DNA of 64,000 bases, taken from assembly GCA_045653425.1 (NCBI GenBank), contig JAZOLU010000006.1:6010-70009 (forward strand), written 5' to 3'. The notes beneath the pieces were generated by a model. It saw only the letters and a program-made list of their open reading frames with translations, had not been told where the DNA came from and did not search any database. Positions 26,020 to 34,743 of this stretch are shown here, one piece after another. The translations under genes were made by a program, and so were the position numbers. Source of the stretch: RGIG3009 sp045653425. Its GTDB lineage: Bacteria; Bacillota; Clostridia; Oscillospirales; Acutalibacteraceae. Numbering within the stretch: the first letter of the stretch is position 1; every line of letters begins with the position of its first letter.

Positions 26020-28248
26020 TTACGGCGTGGTGGTTTGTGCTGCCGTGGTGCCGGCGGTGGTGTTTTGGGTGGTGCCCACCGTGGGCGTGCCACCGGTTGA
26101 GGGCGTGCCGCCGGTGTACAGCGGCGTGCCCGCGTGTTGGGTGCAGGTGGCGGGCAACTGGTCGGGTTTGTACACGCCCGTGCCCGTTTTTTTGCACGCG
26201 TTGGTTGCCAAGAGCCCCGATTGATAGCAGAAAGTGGCTTCCACCGTGGTGCCGGCGTGCGCGTCAAACGTCATGGGTTCCAGTCCTTCGTGCAGTGCCA
26301 GCATCACTTTGCTCCACAAATTGCGCGCGGCGGAGGTTTGTTTGCTGGTGAGTTCTTGGTTTTGGTCGTAACCGAACCAACTTGCCGCCACGTATTGCGG
26401 CGTGCCGCCTACCAGCCATACGTCGTTATTTTCTTGCGTGGTGCCGGTTTTGGCGAACACTTCCCAGTTTTTCCACGCGGTTTTGAGCGAGCGCGCGGTA
26501 GCACCGTTGCTGCCCTGCACCACGTTTTGCAACAGGCGGTTCATGACGTACGCCGAGTTTTCGTCCAGCACGGGTACGGCGGTGGGGGTTTTGGTGAGAA
26601 TGACCTCGCCGTCCAGTTCCACTTTGGTGAACGAGTACGGTTCGTTATAATAGCCGCCGTTGCCGAAGATTTGGTATGCCGCCGCAATTTCGCGCGCGTA
26701 CACGCCTTTGGTGAGACCGCCGAGTGCCATAGGCGCGTTGTCAATGTCTGTGTGGCCTTTGTTGTCCGACGTGACCAGCGACGTCATATTCAGCGAGCCG
26801 GTGAGGAAATTGAACGCCCGCTGCGGCGTGAGTTGCTGCAAAATTTGCGCCGGCACGGTGTTCATTGACGATTGCACCGCCAAATCTACCACCGTCATAC
26901 CGCTGTCGCGGGGGGAACTTTGGTTGTAGTTTTTGGGCCACTTGGTGCCGTCGCGCAAAATAATATAACAATCCTTAATGGGGGAGGAGAAATTGATGAG
27001 GTTGAGTTGCACCGCCGGCGCGTATACGGAAATGGGTTTCATTGCCGAGCCGGGTTGGCGAATGGAAGCCGTGGCGCGGTTGAGAATGCGGTTGGCGGTT
27101 TTTTCGCCGCGGCCGCCCACTACCGCCACGGTTTTGCCGGTGTAGTCCATTACATAAATAGCGGCTTGCGGTTGCACTTTGTCGCTTTCAATAATCGCGG
27201 GGAAGTTGGCGTCGTCCGCGTAAATGGCCTCCGCCTTGGCTTGCAGTTCCGGGTCCTCGCACGAGTAAATGGTGAGGCCGCCGTAAAACACCATATTCTT
27301 CGCCTGTGCTTCGGTGTAGCCGTAGGTTTCCATTAACGCATCCGCCACGTCGTCAATTAACATATCCGTGTAATAATCGTATACGTCCCCGCTTTGGACG
27401 GTGCCGGAATAGTGTAGTTCTTCGCCCAGTGCTTGCTGGTATTCGTCCGTGGTGATAAAGCCCAGTTCGTGCATTTTCCACAACACGGTGCGCTGACGGT
27501 TGCGCAACGCGTACGGGTGCGTGTAGGGGTTGTAGCGGGCGGGGTTGTTGGTGATGCTTGCCAGCACTGCACATTCCGCCAGCGTGAGTTCCTGCACGTC
27601 TTTGTCAAAATAATACCGCGCGCCCGCGCCCACGCCCTCAATGGTGCCGGTAAGCGGCAGAATGTTGAGGTACGCTTGCAAAATTTCGTCCTTGGTATAA
27701 AACTCTTCCATTTCAATGGCGGTGAGAATTTCCGTGACCTTGCGCTGGATGGTGTGGTCGTCGTTATCCGTGAGGTTTTTTACCAACTGCTGCGTGATGG
27801 TGGAACCGCCGTATTCCGTGTCGTTAAAATGCAACACCAGGTTGGCAAACGCCGAGATGGTGCGCTTCCAGTCCACGCCGTAGTGCTCGTTAAAACGCTC
27901 GTCCTCAATGGCGATGACCGCGTTTTTGAGGTTGGCGGGAATGTCGTTAAACGACACCCATTCCCGCTTAATGCCGTCTAACCGCTTAAATTCCTCGTAC
28001 GCGCCGGTGGTTTTGTTCAGCGTTTTGACAATGGTGGTTTGGTTTTGGTTGATGAGGTCCACGTCCGGCAGAGACGCCTTGCCGTCAAAATTGGTGGCGA
28101 TGTACACCGTTAACACGCACGCCACAATGCAGCCCGCAATGACCAAAATTAAACCGACAGTGAGCGCGCCTTTGCCAACGGTGGACAACACACGCCGCGT
28201 GCGCTTGGACGGAAAGCCCTTTAACCAAGCGGGTGTTTGAAAAGTCAT
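26020..28248 (-). CDS. Class A penicillin-binding protein (PBP1A type)
   Basis: Bifunctional peptidoglycan glycosyltransferase/transpeptidase, anchored by one N-terminal membrane span (about residues 25-50). 742 residues. The GT51 domain shows EDERFNEHYGVDWKR and GGSTITQQLVKN. The transpeptidase shows the nucleophile Ser401 in GSAMKP, then QSSMNT and AKTGTT, the SxxK/SxN/KTG set. The C-terminus is a Thr/Gly/Pro-rich low-complexity tail (about the last 40 residues) after a Cys-containing segment, probably extracellular. Its terminator is the one split by repeat copy 2. Confidence 0.93.
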   Translation of the reverse strand: MTFQTPAWLKGFPSKRTRRVLSTVGKGALTVGLILVIAGCIVACVLTVYIATNFDGKASLPDVDLINQNQTTIVKTLNKTTGAYEEFKRLDGIKREWVSFNDIPANLKNAVIAIEDERFNEHYGVDWKRTISAFANLVLHFNDTEYGGSTITQQLVKNLTDNDDHTIQRKVTEILTAIEMEEFYTKDEILQAYLNILPLTGTIEGVGAGARYYFDKDVQELTLAECAVLASITNNPARYNPYTHPYALRNRQRTVLWKMHELGFITTDEYQQALGEELHYSGTVQSGDVYDYYTDMLIDDVADALMETYGYTEAQAKNMVFYGGLTIYSCEDPELQAKAEAIYADDANFPAIIESDKVQPQAAIYVMDYTGKTVAVVGGRGEKTANRILNRATASIRQPGSAMKPISVYAPAVQLNLINFSSPIKDCYIILRDGTKWPKNYNQSSPRDSGMTVVDLAVQSSMNTVPAQILQQLTPQRAFNFLTGSLNMTSLVTSDNKGHTDIDNAPMALGGLTKGVYAREIAAAYQIFGNGGYYNEPYSFTKVELDGEVILTKTPTAVPVLDENSAYVMNRLLQNVVQGSNGATARSLKTAWKNWEVFAKTGTTQENNDVWLVGGTPQYVAASWFGYDQNQELTSKQTSAARNLWSKVMLALHEGLEPMTFDAHAGTTVEATFCYQSGLLATNACKKTGTGVYKPDQLPATCTQHAGTPLYTGGTPSTGGTPTVGTTQNTTAGTTAAQTTTP

Positions 28249-28295
28249 ACGATTTGGTTCCTCCTTTGAGCCAAGGATGATAATTACACAAGGAT

Positions 28296-28324
28296 ATATT
28301 ACCGCGCAACCGCTGAAATGTCAA
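28296..28324 (-). promoter_or_regulatory. Promoter of the class A PBP gene
   Basis: Minus strand: TTGACA (28324-28319), 17-base spacer, TAATAT (28301-28296), about 48 bases before the ATG at 28248. Confidence 0.8.
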
Positions 28325-28404
28325 ATGTCAAAATTGTAACCGTGGCATATTTGCCCGCATAAAGCCCACACTAATAGTGAATATGGACCGAAAGGTGGGG
28401 GATT

Positions 28405-28800
28405 ATGCCTCGCAACAAAGGAGAGCGGGAACGCGACCGACGGTGGATTCCCGTGGTGGCGGCGTGCGCCGCGTTGATTGGGGCGGCGACGTGGGCAAGC
28501 GTGTTATTGCCGACAGGCGGCGGGCGGCGTTCCACCGCCGTTACGAGCGGGACGACATTACCGACCGCCGCCACCGCCACGGGTGCGCCCACCACGGCGG
28601 CGAACACGGCGTTTCCGCAACTGTTGCGCGTGTGGGAGGGGCGGCTGGCGCGCTTTGCCGCCGATGGGGGGCAACCCTTGGAGGTGTACCACGCCGAGGT
28701 GGCGGCACTGCCGCCGGAGGAACAACAACGGCTTGCCGACGGCATTGTGGTGGCAAGCGAGGAGGAATTGGCGGCACTTTTGGAGAATTATACCAGTTAA
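28405..28800 (+). CDS. Membrane-anchored protein with BofC-like C-terminal domain
   Basis: 131 residues: a basic N-terminus, one membrane span (about 14-36), a Thr/Ala-rich linker, then a C-terminal domain resembling the BofC C-terminal family (VWEGRLARFAADGG, PLEVYHAEVAALP, ending in LLENYTS). In Bacillus BofC is a forespore protein of the sigma-K checkpoint; clostridial proteins of this form are common but poorly understood. The ATG follows GGTGGGGG with short spacing. Family assignment is by recall of the LExYTS ending. Confidence 0.7.
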   Translation: MPRNKGERERDRRWIPVVAACAALIGAATWASVLLPTGGGRRSTAVTSGTTLPTAATATGAPTTAANTAFPQLLRVWEGRLARFAADGGQPLEVYHAEVAALPPEEQQRLADGIVVASEEELAALLENYTS

Positions 28801-28855
28801 GGGAGAAAGTTGTGTTTTTGAGAGGGGAGAGTTGTCTTTTTTTGCGCGTTACCAC

Positions 28856-28884
28856 TTGCCTAAGCGCGGAAATTGTGCTATACT
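28856..28884 (+). promoter_or_regulatory. Promoter before the DEAD-box helicase
   Basis: TTGCCT (28856-28861), 17-base spacer, TATACT (28879-28884). The following leader to the ATG at 28939 is short. Confidence 0.78.
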
Positions 28885-28938
28885 AGACCAAATATATACT
28901 AGGTATGAAGTTTGTCCTTGCGGAGGGAACGAGACGGT

Positions 28939-30150
28939 ATGGCACAGGATGTGAACGGATTTGAAGAACTGGCGTTGCGCCCCGAATTGATGCGGGCGCT
29001 GGCGGCTATGGGGTTTACACAGGCAACCCCCATTCAACAGCGGGCGATTTTGCCGCTGTTGGAGGGGCGCGACGTGATTGCCAAAGCCCCCACCGGTACG
29101 GGGAAAACGTGTTCGTTCGGTATTCCGCTGCTGGAATGTTTTCGGCCCGACTGTCACGATATTCAGGGCATTGTGGTGTGCCCCACGCGGGAATTGTGTA
29201 TTCAAATTGCGGACGATTTAAAGCAGTTGGCGGCGTTTTTGCCGGAAATTCACATTGTGGCGTTGTACGGCGGGCAACCCATTAACCGCCAAATTACCAT
29301 GTTAAAAAAAGAACCGCACATTTTGGTGGCAACACCCGGGCGGTTGTTGGACCATATGAACCGCGGCACGGTGTGGCTGGGCAACGTGTACACCGCCGTG
29401 CTGGACGAAGCGGACGAAATGTTAAAAATGGGGTTTGTTCGCGACGTGCGCAAAATTTTGAATGCCACGCCGAGCGACACACAGGTGGCGTTGTTTAGTG
29501 CCACTATCTCTCGCGAGGTGATGGACGTGGCGTGGGAGTACCAGCGCGACGCGGTGGAAATTACCGTGGAGGCGCAGGGGGATGCCCGCCCGCGCATTGC
29601 GCAGTATGCGTTGGAGGCGGCGGCGAGTGACCGTTTGGACGCGGTGTGTTCCCTGGTGAACGCGTTGGAGATTACACGCGGAATGATTTTTTGCAACCGC
29701 AAAAGCACGGTGCAGTGGCTTGCCAAGCAGTTGCAAAAACGCGGGTGTTCGGTGGATTGCCTGCACGGGGACATTCCGCAGGCGCAGCGTAACCGCGTGA
29801 TGGACGGGTTCCGCAAAGGCAAGTTTGAACTGCTGGTTGCCACCGACGTGGCGGCGCGCGGCATTGACGTGGATGACGTGGAGGCGGTATTTAACTACGA
29901 CATTCCCGACGAAAACGAATATTACCTGCATCGCATTGGGCGGACGGGTCGCGCCAAGCGGCACGGCATGGCCATTACGTTTATGACGGATATGGACCGG
30001 TTCCGTATGCGGGATATTGGCAAATACACCCATTCCGACATAACCACCATTCGGTTGGACGAAAACGGCAAGCCGGTGTGTGCCGACGGCTCGCCGTTTA
30101 CGGGTGCGGTGCCGCAACGAGAGGAGGGCGCAGATGGCGACAGGGCGTGA
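28939..30150 (+). CDS. DEAD-box ATP-dependent RNA helicase
   Basis: 403 residues, a core helicase with little C-terminal extension. Motifs in order: Q motif (ATPIQQ), I APTGTGKT, PTRELC, TPGRLLDH, II DEAD, III SATI, then TDVAARGIDV and HRIGRTGRAKR. Likely roles are ribosome assembly or mRNA turnover; the subtype cannot be fixed. ATG 28939 follows CGGAGGG. The end overlaps lepA by 17 bases. Confidence 0.94.
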   Translation: MAQDVNGFEELALRPELMRALAAMGFTQATPIQQRAILPLLEGRDVIAKAPTGTGKTCSFGIPLLECFRPDCHDIQGIVVCPTRELCIQIADDLKQLAAFLPEIHIVALYGGQPINRQITMLKKEPHILVATPGRLLDHMNRGTVWLGNVYTAVLDEADEMLKMGFVRDVRKILNATPSDTQVALFSATISREVMDVAWEYQRDAVEITVEAQGDARPRIAQYALEAAASDRLDAVCSLVNALEITRGMIFCNRKSTVQWLAKQLQKRGCSVDCLHGDIPQAQRNRVMDGFRKGKFELLVATDVAARGIDVDDVEAVFNYDIPDENEYYLHRIGRTGRAKRHGMAITFMTDMDRFRMRDIGKYTHSDITTIRLDENGKPVCADGSPFTGAVPQREEGADGDRA

Positions 30151-31948
30151 ACATATTCGCAATTTTTGCATTATTGCGCACATTGACCACGGCAAATCCA
30201 CGTTGGCGGACCGCATTTTGGAGCATACCCGCGCGGTGGCACTGCGGGATATGGAAGACCAGTTGCTGGACAGTATGGATTTGGAACGCGAGCGCGGCAT
30301 TACCATTAAGGCGCACGCGGTAACGGTTTCGTACGATGCGGACGACGGGGAGACCTACATTTTTAACTTGATTGATACCCCCGGTCACGTGGACTTTAAC
30401 TATGAGGTGTCGCGCTCGCTGGCGGCGTGCGAGGGCGCGATTTTGATTGTGGATGCCTCGCAAGGGATTGAGGCGCAAACGCTGGCGAACACCTATTTGG
30501 CGGTGGAACACGGGCTGGAAATTGTGCCCGTGATTAACAAGATTGACCTGCCCTCGGCTCGGCCGGAAGAAGTGCGTGCCGAGATTGAGGATATTATTGG
30601 TATTGACGCTTCGCAAGCACCGCTGGTTTCTGCCAAGTTGGGCACCAACATTGAACAGGTGTTGGAGGCGGTGGTGAACACCGTGCCCGCACCGGTGGGG
30701 GATGATGACGCCCCCCTGCAAGCCCTGATTTTTGACAGTTATTACGACAGTTACCGCGGCGTGATTGTGTATATCCGCGTGAAAGAAGGCCGTTTGCGGG
30801 TGGGGGATACCATTCGTATGATGGCGACGGGCGCGGATTTTGACGTGGTGGAACTGGGGATTTTGCGACCCGGTGCGCTGGAGGCGTGCGAGGAGTTACG
30901 CGCCGGTGACGTAGGGTACATTGCCGCTTCCATTAAAACGGTGGGCGACGCCCGCGTGGGTGATACGGTGACGTTGGCGGCGCGACCCGCCGCCGAGCCG
31001 TTGCCCGGTTACCGCCGCGTGAACCCGATGGTGTATTGCGGTGTGTTCCCCGCGGACGGCGCGCATTATCAAGATTTGCGCGAGGCACTGGAACGCTTGC
31101 AACTGAACGATGCCTCGCTCACGTTTGAACCGGAAACCTCGGTGGCGTTGGGATTTGGGTTCCGTTGCGGGTTTTTGGGATTGCTGCATATGGAAATTGT
31201 GCAGGAACGGTTGGAACGCGAATACGATTTGGATTTGATTACCACCGCGCCCAGCGTGATTTACCGCATTACCCGCACCGATGGGGAAGTGCAGTATATT
31301 GACAACCCCACCAACTACCCCGACCCCGGCACGGTGGCAATGGCGGAAGAACCCATTGCCGAGGCGCACATTTTGGCACCTACGGAGTATGTGGGTAACA
31401 TTATGGAGTTGTGTCAGCAACGGCGCGGCGTGTTTCGGGATATGAAGTATTTGGACCAATCCCGCGTGGACATTCATTACGAATTGCCGCTGAACGAGAT
31501 TGTGTATGACTTTTTTGACGCGCTGAAATCCCGCACACGGGGGTACGCCAGTTTTGATTACGAACTGAAAGGATACCAAAAATCCGAACTGGTGAAGTTG
31601 GACATTTTGCTGAACGGAGACATTGTGGACGCGTTGTCATTCATTGTGTTTGCGGGCAGTGCGTATTCCCGCGGGAGGCGTTTGTGCGAAAAATTGCAGC
31701 AGAACATTCCGCGGCAGTTGTTTGAAGTGCCCATTCAAGCCGCGATTGGCGGCAAGATTATTGCCCGCGAAACCGTGCGTGCCATGCGCAAAGACGTGTT
31801 GGCAAAATGTTACGGCGGCGATATTACCCGCAAAAAGAAGTTGCTGGAAAAGCAAAAGGAAGGCAAAAAACGTATGCGCCAGTTAGGCAGCGTGGAAGTG
31901 CCGCAAGAGGCATTTATGGCGGTGCTCAAACTGGGCGACGACGAGTAA
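30134..31948 (+). CDS. lepA: Elongation factor 4 (LepA), back-translocase GTPase
   Basis: 604 residues. The G1 loop AHIDHGKST is at 15-23, then RGITIKAHAV, DTPGHVDF and NKIDLP. The LepA-specific C-terminal domain ends the protein. ATG 30134 is chosen for the GAGGAGGG site at 30121-30128; it lies inside the end of the helicase gene. Confidence 0.96.
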   Translation: MATGREHIRNFCIIAHIDHGKSTLADRILEHTRAVALRDMEDQLLDSMDLERERGITIKAHAVTVSYDADDGETYIFNLIDTPGHVDFNYEVSRSLAACEGAILIVDASQGIEAQTLANTYLAVEHGLEIVPVINKIDLPSARPEEVRAEIEDIIGIDASQAPLVSAKLGTNIEQVLEAVVNTVPAPVGDDDAPLQALIFDSYYDSYRGVIVYIRVKEGRLRVGDTIRMMATGADFDVVELGILRPGALEACEELRAGDVGYIAASIKTVGDARVGDTVTLAARPAAEPLPGYRRVNPMVYCGVFPADGAHYQDLREALERLQLNDASLTFEPETSVALGFGFRCGFLGLLHMEIVQERLEREYDLDLITTAPSVIYRITRTDGEVQYIDNPTNYPDPGTVAMAEEPIAEAHILAPTEYVGNIMELCQQRRGVFRDMKYLDQSRVDIHYELPLNEIVYDFFDALKSRTRGYASFDYELKGYQKSELVKLDILLNGDIVDALSFIVFAGSAYSRGRRLCEKLQQNIPRQLFEVPIQAAIGGKIIARETVRAMRKDVLAKCYGGDITRKKKLLEKQKEGKKRMRQLGSVEVPQEAFMAVLKLGDDE

Positions 31949-31974
31949 ACAATCACTGTAAGGAGGAGCAAATT

Positions 31975-33447
31975 ATGGTTAACACGCATGCGGAAGAAAA
32001 GTTCTTGAAAGAGGGGTTGACGTTTGACGACGTACTGCTGATTCCCGCCGAGTCGGACGTTTTGCCCAAGGACATTGACCTGACCACCAAACTGACCCGC
32101 ACCATTACCCTGAACACCCCCGTGATGACGGCGGCAATGGACACCGTGACCGAGGCGCGTATGGCGATTGCCATTGCGCGGGAAGGCGGTATTGGCGTGG
32201 TGCACAAGAATATGACCATTGAGCAACAGGCCGACCAGGTGGACCGTGTTAAGCGTTCTGAAAACGGGGTTATTGTGAATCCGTTCTTTTTATCGCCCGA
32301 CCATTTGGTGGCGGATGCCAACGAGTTGATGGGCAAATACCGCATTTCCGGCGTGCCGATTTGCCGTGACGGGAAACTGGTGGGTATTTTGACCAACCGC
32401 GATATGCGGTTTTTGACCGATTTTAGCCAGCCGATTGGCGAAGTGATGACCAAAGACAATTTGGTGACCGCACCGGTGGGCACCACGATGGAGCAGGCGC
32501 AGGAGATTTTGCGCCAGCACCGCATTGAAAAACTGCCCATTGTGAACGAGAAGGGCGAGTTAAAAGGGTTAGTTACCATTAAGGATATTGAAAAGGCCGT
32601 GAAATACCCCAATTCCGCACGCGATGCGGCGGGGCGGTTGTTGTGCGGTGCCGCCATTGGCACCACGGCGGATGTGTTGGAGCGCGCGGCGGAACTGATT
32701 AAAGCGCAGGCCGATGTGCTGATTTTGGATTCCGCACACGGGCACAGCCACAACATTTTGAACTGCTTGCGCAAAGTGAAAGCGGCGTTCCCGAACACGC
32801 CGGTGATTGCGGGTAACATTGCCACGGCTGCGGCGGCGGAAGCGTTGATTGAAGCGGGCGCGGACGCGGTAAAAGTGGGTATTGGCCCCGGTTCCATTTG
32901 CACCACGCGTATTGTGGCGGGTATTGGCGTGCCGCAGATTACCGCCATTTACGACGCGGCGTGCGTGGCCGCGCGTTACGGGATTCCCGTAATTGCGGAC
33001 GGCGGCTTAAAATATTCCGGCGATTTTGTGAAAGCACTGGCCGCCGGTGCCAGTGCCGTGATGGTCGGTTCGCTGGTGGCGGGGTGCGAGGAATCCCCCG
33101 GTGAGACGGAATTGTATCAGGGTCGTCAGTTCAAGGTGTATCGCGGTATGGGCAGTTTGGGCGCGATGGCGCAAGGCAGCCGCGACCGCTATTTCCAAGA
33201 GGATAACAAAAAATTAGTTCCCGAAGGCGTGGAGGGCCGCGTGCCGTACAAGGGACCGCTTTCGGATACGGTGTATCAGTTAATGGGCGGTTTGCGTTCC
33301 GGTATGGGCTACTGCGGTTGCCACAACATTGAGGAGTTGCAAGCCAAGAGCCAGTTTGTGCGCATTACGGGTGCGGGCTTGCGTGAGAGCCACCCGCACG
33401 ATATTTCCATTACCAAAGAAGCCCCGAACTATTCGACTAACGCATAA
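31975..33447 (+). CDS. guaB: IMP dehydrogenase
   Basis: NAD-dependent oxidation of IMP to XMP, the committed guanine step. 490 residues. The catalytic loop GPGSICTTR contains Cys309, the Bateman (two CBS) module occupies roughly residues 95-215, and the flap region RYFQED follows. AAGGAGGAG precedes ATG 31975. Placed after lepA with a short gap and no terminator visible. Confidence 0.96.
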   Translation: MVNTHAEEKFLKEGLTFDDVLLIPAESDVLPKDIDLTTKLTRTITLNTPVMTAAMDTVTEARMAIAIAREGGIGVVHKNMTIEQQADQVDRVKRSENGVIVNPFFLSPDHLVADANELMGKYRISGVPICRDGKLVGILTNRDMRFLTDFSQPIGEVMTKDNLVTAPVGTTMEQAQEILRQHRIEKLPIVNEKGELKGLVTIKDIEKAVKYPNSARDAAGRLLCGAAIGTTADVLERAAELIKAQADVLILDSAHGHSHNILNCLRKVKAAFPNTPVIAGNIATAAAAEALIEAGADAVKVGIGPGSICTTRIVAGIGVPQITAIYDAACVAARYGIPVIADGGLKYSGDFVKALAAGASAVMVGSLVAGCEESPGETELYQGRQFKVYRGMGSLGAMAQGSRDRYFQEDNKKLVPEGVEGRVPYKGPLSDTVYQLMGGLRSGMGYCGCHNIEELQAKSQFVRITGAGLRESHPHDISITKEAPNYSTNA

Positions 33448-33488
33448 CGCGAGGTAACTCACGTTATACGGACAAGGAAGTGTTCTGA

Positions 33489-34718
33489 ATGGAGCCCTTG
33501 CAGTTTGTGCCCGTGTTGCTGGGCAGTGACATTAACGTATACGGTATGGCTCGCTCGTTCCACGAGGCGTACGGGCTGGTATCCGTTGCCATTGGCAAAG
33601 GGCGGTTGGGCGCAACGTCCAACAGCCGCATTGTGTCGGTACAAGTGGTGGAGCCGCGCCTGGAAGAGGACGAGGTGTTTTGCCGCACGTTAATTGACTT
33701 TGCGGCGCGGTATCCGCAGAATATACCGCTGCTGCTGGTTCCCTGTGGCGACAATTATACTAAACTGCTGGTGCGCAACCAAGAAGCGTTGCGGCCGTAT
33801 TATCGGTTTGCCTGCATTGACGAGCCGCTGCTGATGCAGTTGAGTATGAAAGAATCGTTTTACACGCTGTGCGACCAATACGGCTTTGCTTACCCCAAAA
33901 CCACCACCGTAACGGTGAATAATTATGAGGACTTTACCGTGCCGTTTGCGTTTCCCGTGGTGGTAAAGCCCTCCAACAGTGTGGCTTACTGGAACTGTCG
34001 GTTCCCGCACAAAAAGAAGGTGTTTGTGGCGGAAACGCCGGAGGAACTGAACGCCATTACGGCGGCGATTTATGGTTCTTCTTACCAAGACCATTTGATT
34101 GTGCAGGAGTACATTCCCGGTGACGACAGCCATATGCGCGTGATGAACTGCTACTGCGGCAAGGACAAAAAGGTGCGGCTGATGGCACTGGGGCAGGCGT
34201 TGTTGGAGGAACATTCGCCGGAGGGGATTGGCAGTTACGCCGCCATTATTCCCGCCGAGGACCGCCAACTGGCGCGGCAGGTAAAGGCGTTTTTGGAGGA
34301 GATTGGGTACGTGGGGTTTGCCAACTTTGACTTTAAGTTGGACAGCCGCGACGGGCAATATAAGTTGTTTGAAATGAACCCCCGCCAAGGGCGCAGCAGT
34401 TTTTTTGTAACGGCAGAGGGGTACAATTTGGCGCAGTATTTAACGGAAGACATTTTGCTGGACAAGCCCGCGGAGTGCGTGGTGGCAAACGGGGAAACGT
34501 TGTGGACACTTATCCCGAAACACTTGATTTTTGAGTACGTGTCCGACCCCGAACTGCGCGCCAAAGCGCGGGACCTCATTCGGCGGCGCAAATTGTGTCG
34601 GTCGCTTATGTATTGGCGGGATTGGAGTTTTCGCCGTTGGGTGTATTTCCAAAAAAATCAGGCAAGTTATTTTAAGAAATATGCCCGCTATTTTGGCAAC
34701 AAGGGGTTGCGGGATTGA
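33489..34718 (+). CDS. ATP-grasp carboxylate-amine ligase
   Basis: 409 residues of the ATP-grasp superfamily. The N-terminal pre-ATP domain contains a PCGDNYTKLL segment. The ATP-grasp core shows FPVVVKPSNS, VQEYIPGDDS and the metal-binding FEMNPRQGRSS. It resembles the family that includes D-aspartate ligases of peptidoglycan cross-bridges, but the substrate is not readable. It is followed 25 bases later by an asparagine-synthetase-type amidotransferase, a pairing that would suit adding and then amidating an acidic residue; this is inference. Confidence 0.75.
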   Translation: MEPLQFVPVLLGSDINVYGMARSFHEAYGLVSVAIGKGRLGATSNSRIVSVQVVEPRLEEDEVFCRTLIDFAARYPQNIPLLLVPCGDNYTKLLVRNQEALRPYYRFACIDEPLLMQLSMKESFYTLCDQYGFAYPKTTTVTVNNYEDFTVPFAFPVVVKPSNSVAYWNCRFPHKKKVFVAETPEELNAITAAIYGSSYQDHLIVQEYIPGDDSHMRVMNCYCGKDKKVRLMALGQALLEEHSPEGIGSYAAIIPAEDRQLARQVKAFLEEIGYVGFANFDFKLDSRDGQYKLFEMNPRQGRSSFFVTAEGYNLAQYLTEDILLDKPAECVVANGETLWTLIPKHLIFEYVSDPELRAKARDLIRRRKLCRSLMYWRDWSFRRWVYFQKNQASYFKKYARYFGNKGLRD

Positions 34719-34743
34719 CACCGTGTGAAAGGGGAGACGGCGT

